Source: a virus
Virus record (IMG/VR): IMGVR_UViG_3300043431_000108
Span: 1 to 39,140 of that record
DNA: 39,140 bases
Strand: one strand, 5' to 3'
In this document: piece after piece, positions 21,265-29,404 of the stretch
How positions within the stretch are numbered: the first letter of the stretch is position 1
Layout of the letters: each line of letters opens with the position of its first letter
Translations under genes and position numbers: made by a program
Notes under the pieces: generated by a model
Databases searched by the model: none
Told to the model about the DNA's origin: nothing
Seen by the model: the letters and a program-made list of their open reading frames with translations, nothing else

Positions 21265-21885
21265 ATGTCAGAAGAATTAACATTAGCGGAACAAATTAAA
21301 GCCGCAGTCGATGAAGCAACAAGCGGACTTGCAAAGAAAAATAGCGAACTTTTAGCAGAGCTGAAAGAGGCACGAAAAGGAAAACAAATAGATCCAGCGG
21401 AATTGGATAAACTACAAGAGAAAATTGACGGGTTAGAAAATCAGCTAACTGTGTCACAAAAAACAATTAAAGAACAACAAAAAGCATTTGAGCAAACGAA
21501 AGCCGCGCTAGATTCTGAAAGTGGATTTACGAGTAAATTATTGTTGGATAATGGATTAACAGAAGCACTCGTGAAAGCTGGTGTCGCTGCTCCGTTTTTA
21601 CCTGCGGTGAAAGCTATGCTATCATCTCAGGCGAAAATCGCAGTTGAAGGCGATACGCGAAAAGCGTTAATCGGTGATAAAGATTTAAGCGCATTCGTAA
21701 CAGAATGGGCGACCAGTGATGACGGCAAGCATTATATTTCCGCGCCACAGAATAACGGTGGCGGTGCATTAGGCGGAAGTAATGGTGGCACTGGTCAACA
21801 AGTTGTAAACCGTTCACAGTTTGACGCAATGTCACACCCAGAACGCGCTAGTTTTGCAAAGAATGGCGGCAAAGTTACAGATTAG
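21265..21885 (+). CDS. Capsid scaffolding protein
   Basis: A 206-residue protein. Residues about 5-90 are a charged coiled coil (SELLAELKEARKGKQIDPAE, LDKLQEKIDGLENQL, KTIKEQQKAFEQTKAAL). A helical middle follows (LVKAGVAAPFLPAVKAML), then a Gly/Asn-rich linker and a short C-terminal helix (FDAMSHPERASFAK), the usual coat-contacting end of scaffolds. It lies directly before the coat gene. It would shape the prohead and leave on maturation. Confidence 0.85.
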   Translation: MSEELTLAEQIKAAVDEATSGLAKKNSELLAELKEARKGKQIDPAELDKLQEKIDGLENQLTVSQKTIKEQQKAFEQTKAALDSESGFTSKLLLDNGLTEALVKAGVAAPFLPAVKAMLSSQAKIAVEGDTRKALIGDKDLSAFVTEWATSDDGKHYISAPQNNGGGALGGSNGGTGQQVVNRSQFDAMSHPERASFAKNGGKVTD

Positions 21886-21897
21886 ATTTATCCTGTT

Positions 21898-21940
21898 TCG
21901 ATTGCCGTCTAATTATTTTTTTACTTTAGAAGGCAATCGA
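21898..21940 (+). promoter_or_regulatory. Perfect 9-bp stem next to the coat start codon
   Basis: TCGATTGCC (21898-21906) pairs exactly with GGCAATCGA (21932-21940), ending one base before the coat ATG at 21942. The 25-base loop holds a seven-T run. The presumed ribosome site AGAAGG is partly inside the 3' arm. This could restrain coat translation or serve as a terminator/processing site between scaffold and coat. Confidence 0.5.
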
Positions 21941-21941
21941 G

Positions 21942-23090
21942 ATGGCAAATTCATTATCAGCACTTGCAGCAGACATATACAAGGCGGCCGATGTAGTCGG
22001 ACGTGAGTTAGTTGGTTTTATCCCATCAGCCACCGTTAACGGTGACGCAACAACCCGAGCAGCAAAAGGCGACACAATCCGTGCCGCGTTCACTCGCACC
22101 CCAGCAGTAAACACCACATTTGCTCCAGCAATGACTATCCCAGAAGGGACAGATCAAACTGTTGACAATAAAACCATGACGCTTGATAACTTTGCATCGG
22201 TTCAGATTCCGTGGACAGGTGAGGAGATCAAGCACGTTAACAATGGTGCAGGTTACGAAACCATTTATGGCGACCAAATCGCTCAAGCTATCCGCGCATT
22301 GTGCAACAAGATCGAGCAAGATGTTGCAGTAGCAGTTAAAGCAGGTGCTTCACGCGCTATCGGCACAGCAGGAACAACCCCATTTGCATCTAACTTTGAT
22401 TTAGTAGCACAAGGCCGTCAAATCTTAGTTGATAACGGCTGCCCAATCGATAATCAGATCACATTAGTGATGAACTCATCGGCAGGTACTAAATTACGCA
22501 ACTTGGCGCAATTACAAAACGCCTATAGCGCGGGCAGTACTGATTTACTACGTCAAGGCACATTGCTTGATCTGCAGGGCGTGATGATTAAAGAATCGGC
22601 TGGTATTGTTCAGCACACTAAAGGAACAGGCGCATCTTATGTGACCAGTGGTGCGACAGCTGTTAATGGTACATCTATTGCGTTAGTGACTGGCACAGGC
22701 ACAGTATTAGCGGGTGACGTGGTGACATTCGCAGCCGATACAGGTAACGCGTATGTTGTTGGCGCGGGTGTTTCAGCACCTGGCACAATCACATTAAATG
22801 ATCCCGGTGCAAGAATCATTATTCCAACAGCTAACGCCATGACCATTGGCAACAGCTATACACCTTCACTCATGTTCCACCGTAGTGCAGTAGAATTAGG
22901 CATTCGTCCACCTGCGCAACCAAACGGCGGTGACAGCGCGGTTGACATGATGACGGTGCAAGATCCTAACAGCGGATTAGTATTTGAAATCGCAGTCTAT
23001 AAAGGTTACATGAAAACGATGCTTGAGATTCGTTGTTTGTATGGTGTTAAGGTTTGGAAACCTAACCATATCGCAACAATCATGGGTTAA
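21942..23090 (+). CDS. Major capsid protein, P22 coat-like family
   Basis: A 382-residue protein: MANSLSALAADIYKAADVVG, RELVGFIPSATVN, then the HK97-fold body (VQIPWTGEEIKHVNNG, QAIRALCNKIEQDV, SRAIGTAGTTPFAS). A beta-rich insertion (TGTGTVLAGDVVTFAADTGN, YVV) follows, and the C-terminus ends YGVKVWKPNHIATIMG. This is the pattern of phage coat proteins grouped with P22 gp5. It forms the icosahedral shell with the scaffold encoded just upstream. Overall codon use is normal for the phage, with somewhat higher GC. Confidence 0.9.
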   Translation: MANSLSALAADIYKAADVVGRELVGFIPSATVNGDATTRAAKGDTIRAAFTRTPAVNTTFAPAMTIPEGTDQTVDNKTMTLDNFASVQIPWTGEEIKHVNNGAGYETIYGDQIAQAIRALCNKIEQDVAVAVKAGASRAIGTAGTTPFASNFDLVAQGRQILVDNGCPIDNQITLVMNSSAGTKLRNLAQLQNAYSAGSTDLLRQGTLLDLQGVMIKESAGIVQHTKGTGASYVTSGATAVNGTSIALVTGTGTVLAGDVVTFAADTGNAYVVGAGVSAPGTITLNDPGARIIIPTANAMTIGNSYTPSLMFHRSAVELGIRPPAQPNGGDSAVDMMTVQDPNSGLVFEIAVYKGYMKTMLEIRCLYGVKVWKPNHIATIMG

Positions 23091-23100
23091 GATTTTTTTA

Positions 23101-23132
23101 GGGGTTCGCGTTCGTTCCTGTTCGCGTTCCCC
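23101..23132 (+). terminator. Hairpin after the coat gene, possible terminator
   Basis: GGGG-TT-CGCG (23101-23110) pairs with CGCG-TT-CCCC (23123-23132) across an internal TT/TT loop. TTCGCGTTC is also a direct repeat. There is no T-run after it, so it may act as a 3'-end stabiliser of the coat mRNA or a partial terminator. Confidence 0.45.
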
Positions 23133-23151
23133 GCCTTTATGGACTAAAACA

Positions 23152-23532
23152 ATGTCGAATTATTTACCCGATTTTCGTGTTGGTGATGATTACTCAATTA
23201 AGCTAATCGTCAAAGACGAAACAGGCGCACCACAAAACATCACAGGCTATAAGTTTTGGATAACGCTAAAGACTTCATTTGCGCTCGATGATGCAGCCGC
23301 ATCACTTCAATTTATAACTACTGTAGGCAACAACCCCAACGATAACGCGGGCGCGGGCGAGTGCTATATTTACATCAATGGCGCAACTACAAAGACAATT
23401 CCAACAGGTTCATATTATTACGACATTCAGCAAAAAACGGCTAATGGAGCAATAACAACAGTAATACCGCCTATTGAGGATTACAAAGACAAAATTACTG
23501 TTATACCTGAAATTACACGGGCGACAGCATGA
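23152..23532 (+). CDS. Structural protein with beta-sandwich (BppU-N-like) pattern, 126 aa
   Basis: The start is ATG at 23152 (MSNYLPDFRVGDDYSIKLIV). An in-frame extension up to 23023 overlaps the coat gene and is rejected. The protein continues KDETGAPQNITGYKFWITLK and YYYDIQQKTANG and is nearly all beta. The N-terminal G-D-D/D-x-x-x-I-x-L, V-x-D-x-x-G-x-P-x-x-I-T-G layout resembles phage baseplate/fibre N-terminal domains. Its place right after the coat suggests a head decoration or fibre component. It overlaps the next gene by 4 bases. Confidence 0.7.
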   Translation: MSNYLPDFRVGDDYSIKLIVKDETGAPQNITGYKFWITLKTSFALDDAAASLQFITTVGNNPNDNAGAGECYIYINGATTKTIPTGSYYYDIQQKTANGAITTVIPPIEDYKDKITVIPEITRATA

Positions 23533-23912
23533 CACAGACAACGATTACAATCACGACAGGCCGAAATGATGTTATCGTTAAAAATTCTGTTAGCCAAACG
23601 GTTGAAATTACGCCAGTGGTTAAATCCATTGTGCAAGCGTTCCCCGCTGGGTTAAAAGGCGATACAGGCGATTTACCCAATACATTCGAAACAATAAGCA
23701 AAAACTTAGCGGCAGTGGCGTTTGTTATTAATTACGATTTAAATAGCAATATATCAAAGTTAATATATGAAAACGGCATTATTAAAACGCTTTCATATAC
23801 TAGCGGGCGATTAACACAAATAACGCTCAGTGGTTCAACACCAAGCGGGATAAATTTAATTAAAACGCTTTTTTTCACCGGCGATAATTTAACGAGCGTG
23901 ACGTATGAATGA
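23529..23912 (+). CDS. Small structural protein, 127 aa
   Basis: Begins MTQTTITITTGRNDVIVKNS and contains AFPAGLKGDTGD, a short collagen-like or fibre-linker piece, followed by beta repeats (IYENGIIKTLSYTSGRLTQI, LFFTGDNLTSVTYE) that look like fibre or RHS-type strands. It overlaps both neighbours by 4-8 bases. A head or tail fibre subunit is the best guess from composition and position. Confidence 0.6.
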   Translation: MTQTTITITTGRNDVIVKNSVSQTVEITPVVKSIVQAFPAGLKGDTGDLPNTFETISKNLAAVAFVINYDLNSNISKLIYENGIIKTLSYTSGRLTQITLSGSTPSGINLIKTLFFTGDNLTSVTYE

Positions 23913-24297
23913 AGCAATCCCAACAATTACTAAATTATTTGCTTCACTGGCGGGCATGATGGGCGGAATTAGCGTGAGTATGTTTTGGATGCCTGAAAAC
24001 TTGAAAAAGAAAGGCGATTTAATAGCAGGGTGTTTGATTGGTGGTATGTCGGCTGTCACTGTTTTTTCACTTATTGGATTTGCAATTCGATATTTGGGAA
24101 TCAGTAACGACGATGCAGACGCCATCATTGGCGTTGGGTATCTCATCGGAATTCCATCCGTGACGATTCTAGGATTGATTGCAAAGACGTTTGAGAAACG
24201 CAAAGACAAAGATATTGTCGATATTGTGAAAGAAGCTCGAACCGTTCAGCAGCAAGCGTCACCACGTCAACGCAGAAAACGCGCACCCAAGCCATGA
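23905..24297 (+). CDS. Three-span membrane protein, holin-like
   Basis: A 130-residue protein with hydrophobic segments LFASLAGMMGGISVSMFWM (about 10-28), GCLIGGMSAVTVFSLIGFAI (about 41-62) and GVGYLIGIPSVTILGLIAKT (about 76-95), then a highly basic tail QQASPRQRRKRAPKP. Three spans and a basic cytoplasmic tail are typical of class I holins. The endolysin lacks a signal peptide and needs a holin, and no better candidate is seen near it. Position inside the structural genes, not beside the endolysin, lowers certainty. Confidence 0.6.
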   Translation: MNEAIPTITKLFASLAGMMGGISVSMFWMPENLKKKGDLIAGCLIGGMSAVTVFSLIGFAIRYLGISNDDADAIIGVGYLIGIPSVTILGLIAKTFEKRKDKDIVDIVKEARTVQQQASPRQRRKRAPKP

Positions 24298-24680
24298 ATG
24301 CAGATATTACATTCATTGCGTTAACGATAGTCGACACCATCGGCATGATTATCATTTTTTGCGGACTGTGTAGCGAGCGATTGCGAACGTTTCCAATCTG
24401 GCATAAAGTCGGTATGATTTTAATTATTGTCGGAATGCTCGACCAGATTTGCCGCAATGTGTCGTTTTTTATGACGGGAATATCCCCCAGTGATGCCACG
24501 TTACCTATCTGGGCATTTAAAGATATTGGTGTTGATTTAATCGCGATGACTTACGCTGTCATTGCACTCGAAAGATTCATTGATAGCAATAAAACACCAC
24601 CACCAAAGGCAGTGAGAAAACAAAATGAACCAAGTACAAGCGTGCGTCAACGAAAACCACGTAACAGAACCCCAAATTAA
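24294..24680 (+). CDS. Three-span membrane protein with basic tail, 128 aa
   Basis: Membrane segments are FIALTIVDTIGMIIIFCGLC (about 7-26), a middle span around VGMILIIVGMLDQICRNVSF (about 39-58) and DIGVDLIAMTYAVIALERFI (about 78-97). The tail is basic and proline-rich (SVRQRKPRNRTPN). It is similar in plan to the gene before it, with which it overlaps by 4 bases, so the pair may be holin and antiholin or two pore subunits. I recognise no family. Confidence 0.6.
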   Translation: MNADITFIALTIVDTIGMIIIFCGLCSERLRTFPIWHKVGMILIIVGMLDQICRNVSFFMTGISPSDATLPIWAFKDIGVDLIAMTYAVIALERFIDSNKTPPPKAVRKQNEPSTSVRQRKPRNRTPN

Positions 24681-24690
24681 GGCGGATTAA

Positions 24691-27600
24691 ATGTCAGTCA
24701 CATCAACAACCATCGGCGGTGTCAACTGCTGGCAATTTAGCGGTGCAGTGACTCAGGCTGAAATCACAACTGCATGGTCTGCTTTGCTAGTCAATGGTGA
24801 GTACACACCCGCACGAGCTTTGTACTTTGATGACACTTGCGATATGCGAGCTGTGCAAGGTGGTTTTAACGTCAACATGACTATCGGCTCAAACTGCATC
24901 ATCTTGCACACAGGGCGCAACAAAGCAAATACAGTGCTGCGGTTTTGGAACATTCGATATAGTTCCCCACTAAGCGTTGGAGCGCGGAGTACTCGCGTGA
25001 TGGGCTGGAACGGTACTGGTTTTGTAACTTTGTCCAGTAGCGTCTCAAACGATGATGGTATTGGGATGTTCGGTGGTTCTCATACATACGCAGTAATAGG
25101 GAATCCTGGTGGTGGTGACCCTCGCTACTTGGATGAATGCGCTTTTGGTTTGCTGGGTGGCGGTGTGCAGATTTCATCGTCTGCGTTCACGGAACAGGAA
25201 TTACAACCCGACGTGCGCGGCATCAAAGAAATGAACGATGTGACGTTCACACGGTGCTTTGGTTTCCCTCAACTTACGGGACTGTTCACTCGTGCGATCA
25301 TGTGGCGCTGCTACCAGAACACGATGCACCCAAGTCAAAAGCCAATTCGGCTGTATGACAGAGCAAGCGTGTGCTACGTGGACAGCACCATGCGCAGAAA
25401 CAACGTGGCTGTGACTTCAAACTTGCTAGATGCTTACGGCTCAAGCTCAGGTTTCCCTGTTTGCTTTGCTGTCTACAACAACTGGCAGGATGAAAGCTGG
25501 TTCGGTGCGAGCAAGACCACAATGCCCACTGCCAACTGGAATACTGGCGACATCGGTTATGGCGCAGTGATGAAGAAACTGCAATTCGTTGGTGTTGGTG
25601 CTGCTGGCACTGTGAAGGTGTACGACAGTCGCAGCACAACAGCCGCACAACGATCTACATTTGTCGGAACATCCGCATTCGATTACATCGACTCAGGCAC
25701 AGGAACACAAACCGATGCAAACGGCAAAGTCTGGCTGTCAATCCGTGCATGTGAGATGAATGCATCTTCACAGATCACACGGTACACAGGGCAGAAATAC
25801 ACCTTCCAAGCCTTTGGTTATCGTGTCGCTGTGACAACTGTAGATGTAACCGCTGGTGGTGACGATAACACTTCACCTTATGCGCCAGTCGTGCCTACCG
25901 TTCAAACTGGCTTGTCCCGCACTCAAGCGGCCATCAATGCCGCAACTACCATCGACAACTTTCAGCAACTGCTTGAAGAACTGCATGTCTTGGCAATCGG
26001 TTTGTCTGGCTCTGCAAGCTATGCAGGCACGTACATAGGCAATCTGTTTGCGTTTGACGGTGGGCAACTAACCACAGCGTTTACAACTGTCAGTGTTGAC
26101 GCCACAGCATCAAGCAAGATCAGCTATGACAGCACAAACAATGCGATAACGATTAAGTCATCCACACTCGCTGCGAATGGCATTGTCGGTTCGTGGGTCA
26201 ACAGCACTGGAACGATTAGCACTACAAATGGTGCAACGATCACCGGTACTTTCTCCGACAGCACCGGCACTCGCATCACGATTCAAGAGCGCACAGGGAA
26301 ACTGCTTTCCACTTATGTGACGATCAACGGCACGCCCACAGGTGGCACGGTGGTTGACGGTACGCTCCGAGCTGGTTGGGTTCCTTTGTCATCGGCTCGC
26401 ACAATCACCGTGCAGCCCACAGATCAGATTAGGATTGCGTGCGCATATTACGGAAGCAAACCAGCCGTGTTCAACTTGCTTGGCAGTGAAATCGACAAGT
26501 TCACCCTGTCATTGGATGCTGAGCCTGCTGTGGACACGACTATTTCCACGACCACACGTGACGACATCGCAGCCAGCTTTTTCACAGTCCTGAATGGTCA
26601 GGTTCTTGAGGTCACGATTAACCGCACGATGGTTCAATACACACCCGTTGAAGTGATTGCAGGGCTTGACTATTACATCGTTGCGCGTGGAGATATCCTG
26701 TTTGGTTCGATGGCTCAAATCAATACCGCCAGTCTGTATGCACTGTCCAATGGCACGATTATAAGCTACTCACCAGCGTATAAAATCCGCATGGCCGACC
26801 TAGATGCAAACGGACAGCAGATTCTACCTAGCGCGACAGGTTACGAGATTCCGTTGGTTATCTACTACCAAGACCCGTCTACAGGCGCAAAATCCAAAAT
26901 GACCATCCTAAATGCCTATGGTGCATTTGTGGGGACAGCACCGTGGACGCAGACACAGGCGAGCATTGGAGACGCTGACCAGTTGGCCATTGCAGTAAAG
27001 ACCAAGGTGCAGATTGAGGCCAGTACTATTATCGCCAGAGAGACAACCGTGGCAACCCGCGCAAGTCAAGCCAGTGTTGATGCTTTGGGCACGCCCATGC
27101 AGGCATCAAGCTACACAGCACCAGATAACACAGGTATCGCAGCTATCAAGGCGAAGACTGACAACCTACCGGCACAGCCTGCTGCTGTAAGCTCCGCAAT
27201 GACTTTGACCGCTGCTTATGACGCTGCTAAGACTGCTGCAAGTCAGACAAGTGTCAACGCTATCCCAACAAACCCTCCAACAGTAGCGCAGATTAGACAA
27301 GAGATTGACACAAATAGCACTAAGCTAGATGTAGCAGTATCAACACGGGCATCACAAACAAGCGTTAATGCAATTCCTACTGCACCAACTGCGGCTCAAA
27401 ATGCAGCAGCAGTTCGCACTGAATTGACTACAGAGCTTGGACGTATTGATGTGGCAATAAGCACACGCAGCACACTCACAGCCGGTGCAGTTATGACATT
27501 AACTACGGCATACGATTCTGCAAAGACAGCAGCAAGTCAGGAAAGTGTTACAGCTTTGGGCGCACCTTTGCAGTCTGACGCATACACCACACCAGATAAT

Positions 27601-27750
27601 ACAAGCATTACAGCGATAAAAGATAAAGTAGACACGTTAACCAATGCGCCAACAGTTGGCGACATTGAAGCATCGACTATTTTAGCGAAAGAAACCACCG
27701 CGCAATCTGCTGTAAATAATGCTAAATTAGCCGCTGCATTGAGCGCATAA
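24691..27750 (+). CDS. Large fibre-like structural protein, 1019 aa
   Basis: Begins MSVTSTTIGGVNCWQFSGAV. The N-terminal 400 residues are beta-rich. Around 410-440 is a helical segment (TIDNFQQLLEELHVLAIGLS) typical of phage/prophage fibre-like proteins. Beta domains follow up to about 760. The last 250 residues are Ala/Thr-rich repeats, with TRASQxSVxAxP units, two TxPDN(T)xIxAIKxKxD units and LTxAYDxAKTAASQ units forming a coil stalk. It lies between the putative holins and the head-tail joining genes. Head fibre or large decoration protein is the best guess. Base composition of about the first 2.4 kb is clearly GC-richer than its neighbours. Confidence 0.65.
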   Translation: MSVTSTTIGGVNCWQFSGAVTQAEITTAWSALLVNGEYTPARALYFDDTCDMRAVQGGFNVNMTIGSNCIILHTGRNKANTVLRFWNIRYSSPLSVGARSTRVMGWNGTGFVTLSSSVSNDDGIGMFGGSHTYAVIGNPGGGDPRYLDECAFGLLGGGVQISSSAFTEQELQPDVRGIKEMNDVTFTRCFGFPQLTGLFTRAIMWRCYQNTMHPSQKPIRLYDRASVCYVDSTMRRNNVAVTSNLLDAYGSSSGFPVCFAVYNNWQDESWFGASKTTMPTANWNTGDIGYGAVMKKLQFVGVGAAGTVKVYDSRSTTAAQRSTFVGTSAFDYIDSGTGTQTDANGKVWLSIRACEMNASSQITRYTGQKYTFQAFGYRVAVTTVDVTAGGDDNTSPYAPVVPTVQTGLSRTQAAINAATTIDNFQQLLEELHVLAIGLSGSASYAGTYIGNLFAFDGGQLTTAFTTVSVDATASSKISYDSTNNAITIKSSTLAANGIVGSWVNSTGTISTTNGATITGTFSDSTGTRITIQERTGKLLSTYVTINGTPTGGTVVDGTLRAGWVPLSSARTITVQPTDQIRIACAYYGSKPAVFNLLGSEIDKFTLSLDAEPAVDTTISTTTRDDIAASFFTVLNGQVLEVTINRTMVQYTPVEVIAGLDYYIVARGDILFGSMAQINTASLYALSNGTIISYSPAYKIRMADLDANGQQILPSATGYEIPLVIYYQDPSTGAKSKMTILNAYGAFVGTAPWTQTQASIGDADQLAIAVKTKVQIEASTIIARETTVATRASQASVDALGTPMQASSYTAPDNTGIAAIKAKTDNLPAQPAAVSSAMTLTAAYDAAKTAASQTSVNAIPTNPPTVAQIRQEIDTNSTKLDVAVSTRASQTSVNAIPTAPTAAQNAAAVRTELTTELGRIDVAISTRSTLTAGAVMTLTTAYDSAKTAASQESVTALGAPLQSDAYTTPDNTSITAIKDKVDTLTNAPTVGDIEASTILAKETTAQSAVNNAKLAAALSA

Positions 27751-27762
27751 AGGAGAGCAAAC

Positions 27763-28290
27763 ATGACACTAATAGTTGAAGATGGGACAGGACTCGCAAA
27801 CGCTGAAAGTTATATCAGTGTGGACGATGCGAATCTTTATCACGCGAATCGAGCCAACACCGATTGGGAGGATTTGGACACAGACGTGAAAGAAAGCCTA
27901 CTGCGCAAAGCCACTGATTATATGGTGGCGCAGTATCGCTTAAAATGGGCAGGTTATCGCGTCAAGTCTACCCAATCGCTTGATTGGCCACGTCTTTACG
28001 TCCCTGAAGTAGATACGCTTTCGGCTAACATTTTTCCGCAGTATGTGGACTTTGCAAGCGTTCCTGTTATTGTTAAAAATTCTTGCGCTGAATTAGCATT
28101 AAAAGCCTATACAGCTATATTGATGCAAGACTTAACACAAGGCGTTATTCGTGAAAAAGTAGACGTTATCGAAGTTGAGTACGATAAGTTTTCACCGCAA
28201 CAAACACGCTACGAACAAATTGATTCAATGCTATCTGTTTTCTTTAAGCAACAGGGCAATGATATGTCGAGATCGTTGGTGAGAACATGA
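27763..28290 (+). CDS. Head-tail adaptor (DnaT-like/gp6-like) protein
   Basis: A 175-residue protein starting MTLIVEDGTGLANAESYISV, with DDANLYHANRANTDW, ESLLRKATDYMVAQYRLKWA and SLDWPR. This is the pattern of the phage DnaT-like family, which in gene order takes the place of head completion/adaptor proteins. An AAAGGAGAG ribosome site precedes it. It is first in a run of head-tail joining genes and overlaps the next by 4 bases. Confidence 0.8.
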   Translation: MTLIVEDGTGLANAESYISVDDANLYHANRANTDWEDLDTDVKESLLRKATDYMVAQYRLKWAGYRVKSTQSLDWPRLYVPEVDTLSANIFPQYVDFASVPVIVKNSCAELALKAYTAILMQDLTQGVIREKVDVIEVEYDKFSPQQTRYEQIDSMLSVFFKQQGNDMSRSLVRT

Positions 28291-28646
28291 CACTCGATAC
28301 ACGCGCCCGCGCTACAGCATATAAATTGTTAGATAAGTTTGGCAAATCAATCACGCTAACGTCAATTGTTGAGGGAAGTTATGACCCTGCAACGGGTGAT
28401 ATGGGTGCAGGTACAACAACAAGCACCACGCACACGGCAATTATTAAAGATTATAACGGCATTGATTTTATTAGTGGTGTTGTGCAAGCGGGTGATAGAA
28501 AAGTAATGATTGCAGCGTTAGGCACAACAACACCACAACCAGCAGATAAAGTAACAATTAACAGTGAAGTTTATCAAGTAATCGCGGTTCGTTATGTTTG
28601 GTCTGGTGAATTACCCGCGCTTTATGAATTACAGGTGAGAAAATGA
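28287..28646 (+). CDS. Head closure (head-tail stopper) protein
   Basis: A 119-residue protein with a helical N-terminus (TRARATAYKLLDKFGKSITL) and a beta body: YDPATGDMGAG, VQAGDRKVMIAALGTTTPQP, TINSEVYQVIAV. This is characteristic of SPP1 gp16/HK97-type stopper proteins that close the portal channel before tail joining. It has 4-base overlaps on both sides within the joining-gene run. Confidence 0.8.
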   Translation: MTLDTRARATAYKLLDKFGKSITLTSIVEGSYDPATGDMGAGTTTSTTHTAIIKDYNGIDFISGVVQAGDRKVMIAALGTTTPQPADKVTINSEVYQVIAVRYVWSGELPALYELQVRK

Positions 28647-28999
28647 CAGGCTCAATGTCGCAAATTGTTGCTCGTGCAAATGGTCATGTTGATGACAGAA
28701 TTAGAGCCGCAACTATTGGTATTTTCAAAGGCATTAGAAAAGATACGCCAGTTGATACAGGAAACGCGCGTAATAATTGGCAATGCACAATAGGTGCGCC
28801 TTTTGTTGGTAAAGATGCAAGTGGTTCAGACGAGCAAATATTACGAACCATTCCACGCAGAGCTGGAAGTGTTGTGTACTTAACAAACAACGTGCAATAC
28901 ATTCAGCCATTAGAATATGGGCATAGCACAAAATCACCTAATGGCATGGTAAGAATAAACGTTGCACGATTTGAGGGATTATTAAATGGCACTGGTTGA
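28643..28999 (+). CDS. HK97 gp10-like neck/tail completion protein
   Basis: A 118-residue protein. The N-terminal helix leads to GIRKDTPVDTGNARNNWQCT, the D-T-P-V-D-T-G-x-x-x-x-x-W signature of HK97 gp10/Mu-type neck proteins, and later NNVQYIQPLEYGHSTKSPNG is typical too. It joins tail to head in siphophages. The stop overlaps the tail terminator gene by 14 bases. Confidence 0.9.
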   Translation: MTGSMSQIVARANGHVDDRIRAATIGIFKGIRKDTPVDTGNARNNWQCTIGAPFVGKDASGSDEQILRTIPRRAGSVVYLTNNVQYIQPLEYGHSTKSPNGMVRINVARFEGLLNGTG

Positions 29000-29393
29000 A
29001 ATCCGAACAGCGTTAGAAACTAAACTGAACGCGCTTACGCCTACACTTGCAACAGCATGGGAAAGTGTGCCGTTTACACCTGTAGTTGGTACAGCCTATC
29101 AGCAAGTTAATTTGATGATTGCAGATACGTTAAACCCTACACTAGGCAGAGATCATTATCGCATTAAGGGATTTATGCAGGTTTTATTGTGTTATCCACC
29201 AAACGCAGGCGCAAAAACCGCATCAACACGCGCTGATTTACTGGTTAATCATTTTAAACGCGGCACGAGTTTAACAAGTGGCGGCATAACTGTTATTATT
29301 GACAAGACACCATCAATTGCACCGGCATTGATTGACGGGGTGCTTTATAAAATTCCGGTATCAATTTATTTTTCAGCAGATATTTACTCTTAA
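28986..29393 (+). CDS. Tail terminator protein (DUF4128-like)
   Basis: A 135-residue protein: EIRTALETKLNALTPTLATA, WESVPFTPVVGTAYQQVNL, then ADTLNPTLGRDHYRIKGFMQ and VLLCYPPNAG. This fits the phage tail terminator group (DUF4128) that caps the tail tube at its final length. It follows the gp10-like gene and precedes the tail tube gene, the standard order. Confidence 0.88.
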   Translation: MALVEIRTALETKLNALTPTLATAWESVPFTPVVGTAYQQVNLMIADTLNPTLGRDHYRIKGFMQVLLCYPPNAGAKTASTRADLLVNHFKRGTSLTSGGITVIIDKTPSIAPALIDGVLYKIPVSIYFSADIYS

Positions 29394-29404
29394 GAGGTTA
29401 CAAA

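Noticed and set aside
23023-23151. N-terminal extension of the 23152-23532 gene.
   Set aside because: It overlaps the coat gene end and its hairpin. The encoded extension is Arg/Cys/Ser-rich with no family character, while ATG at 23152 starts a regular protein.
24899-26718. Several minus- and plus-strand frames inside the 1019-residue gene.
   Set aside because: They follow from the GC-richer composition of this gene. Their translations are low-complexity Cys/Arg/His sequences without motifs.
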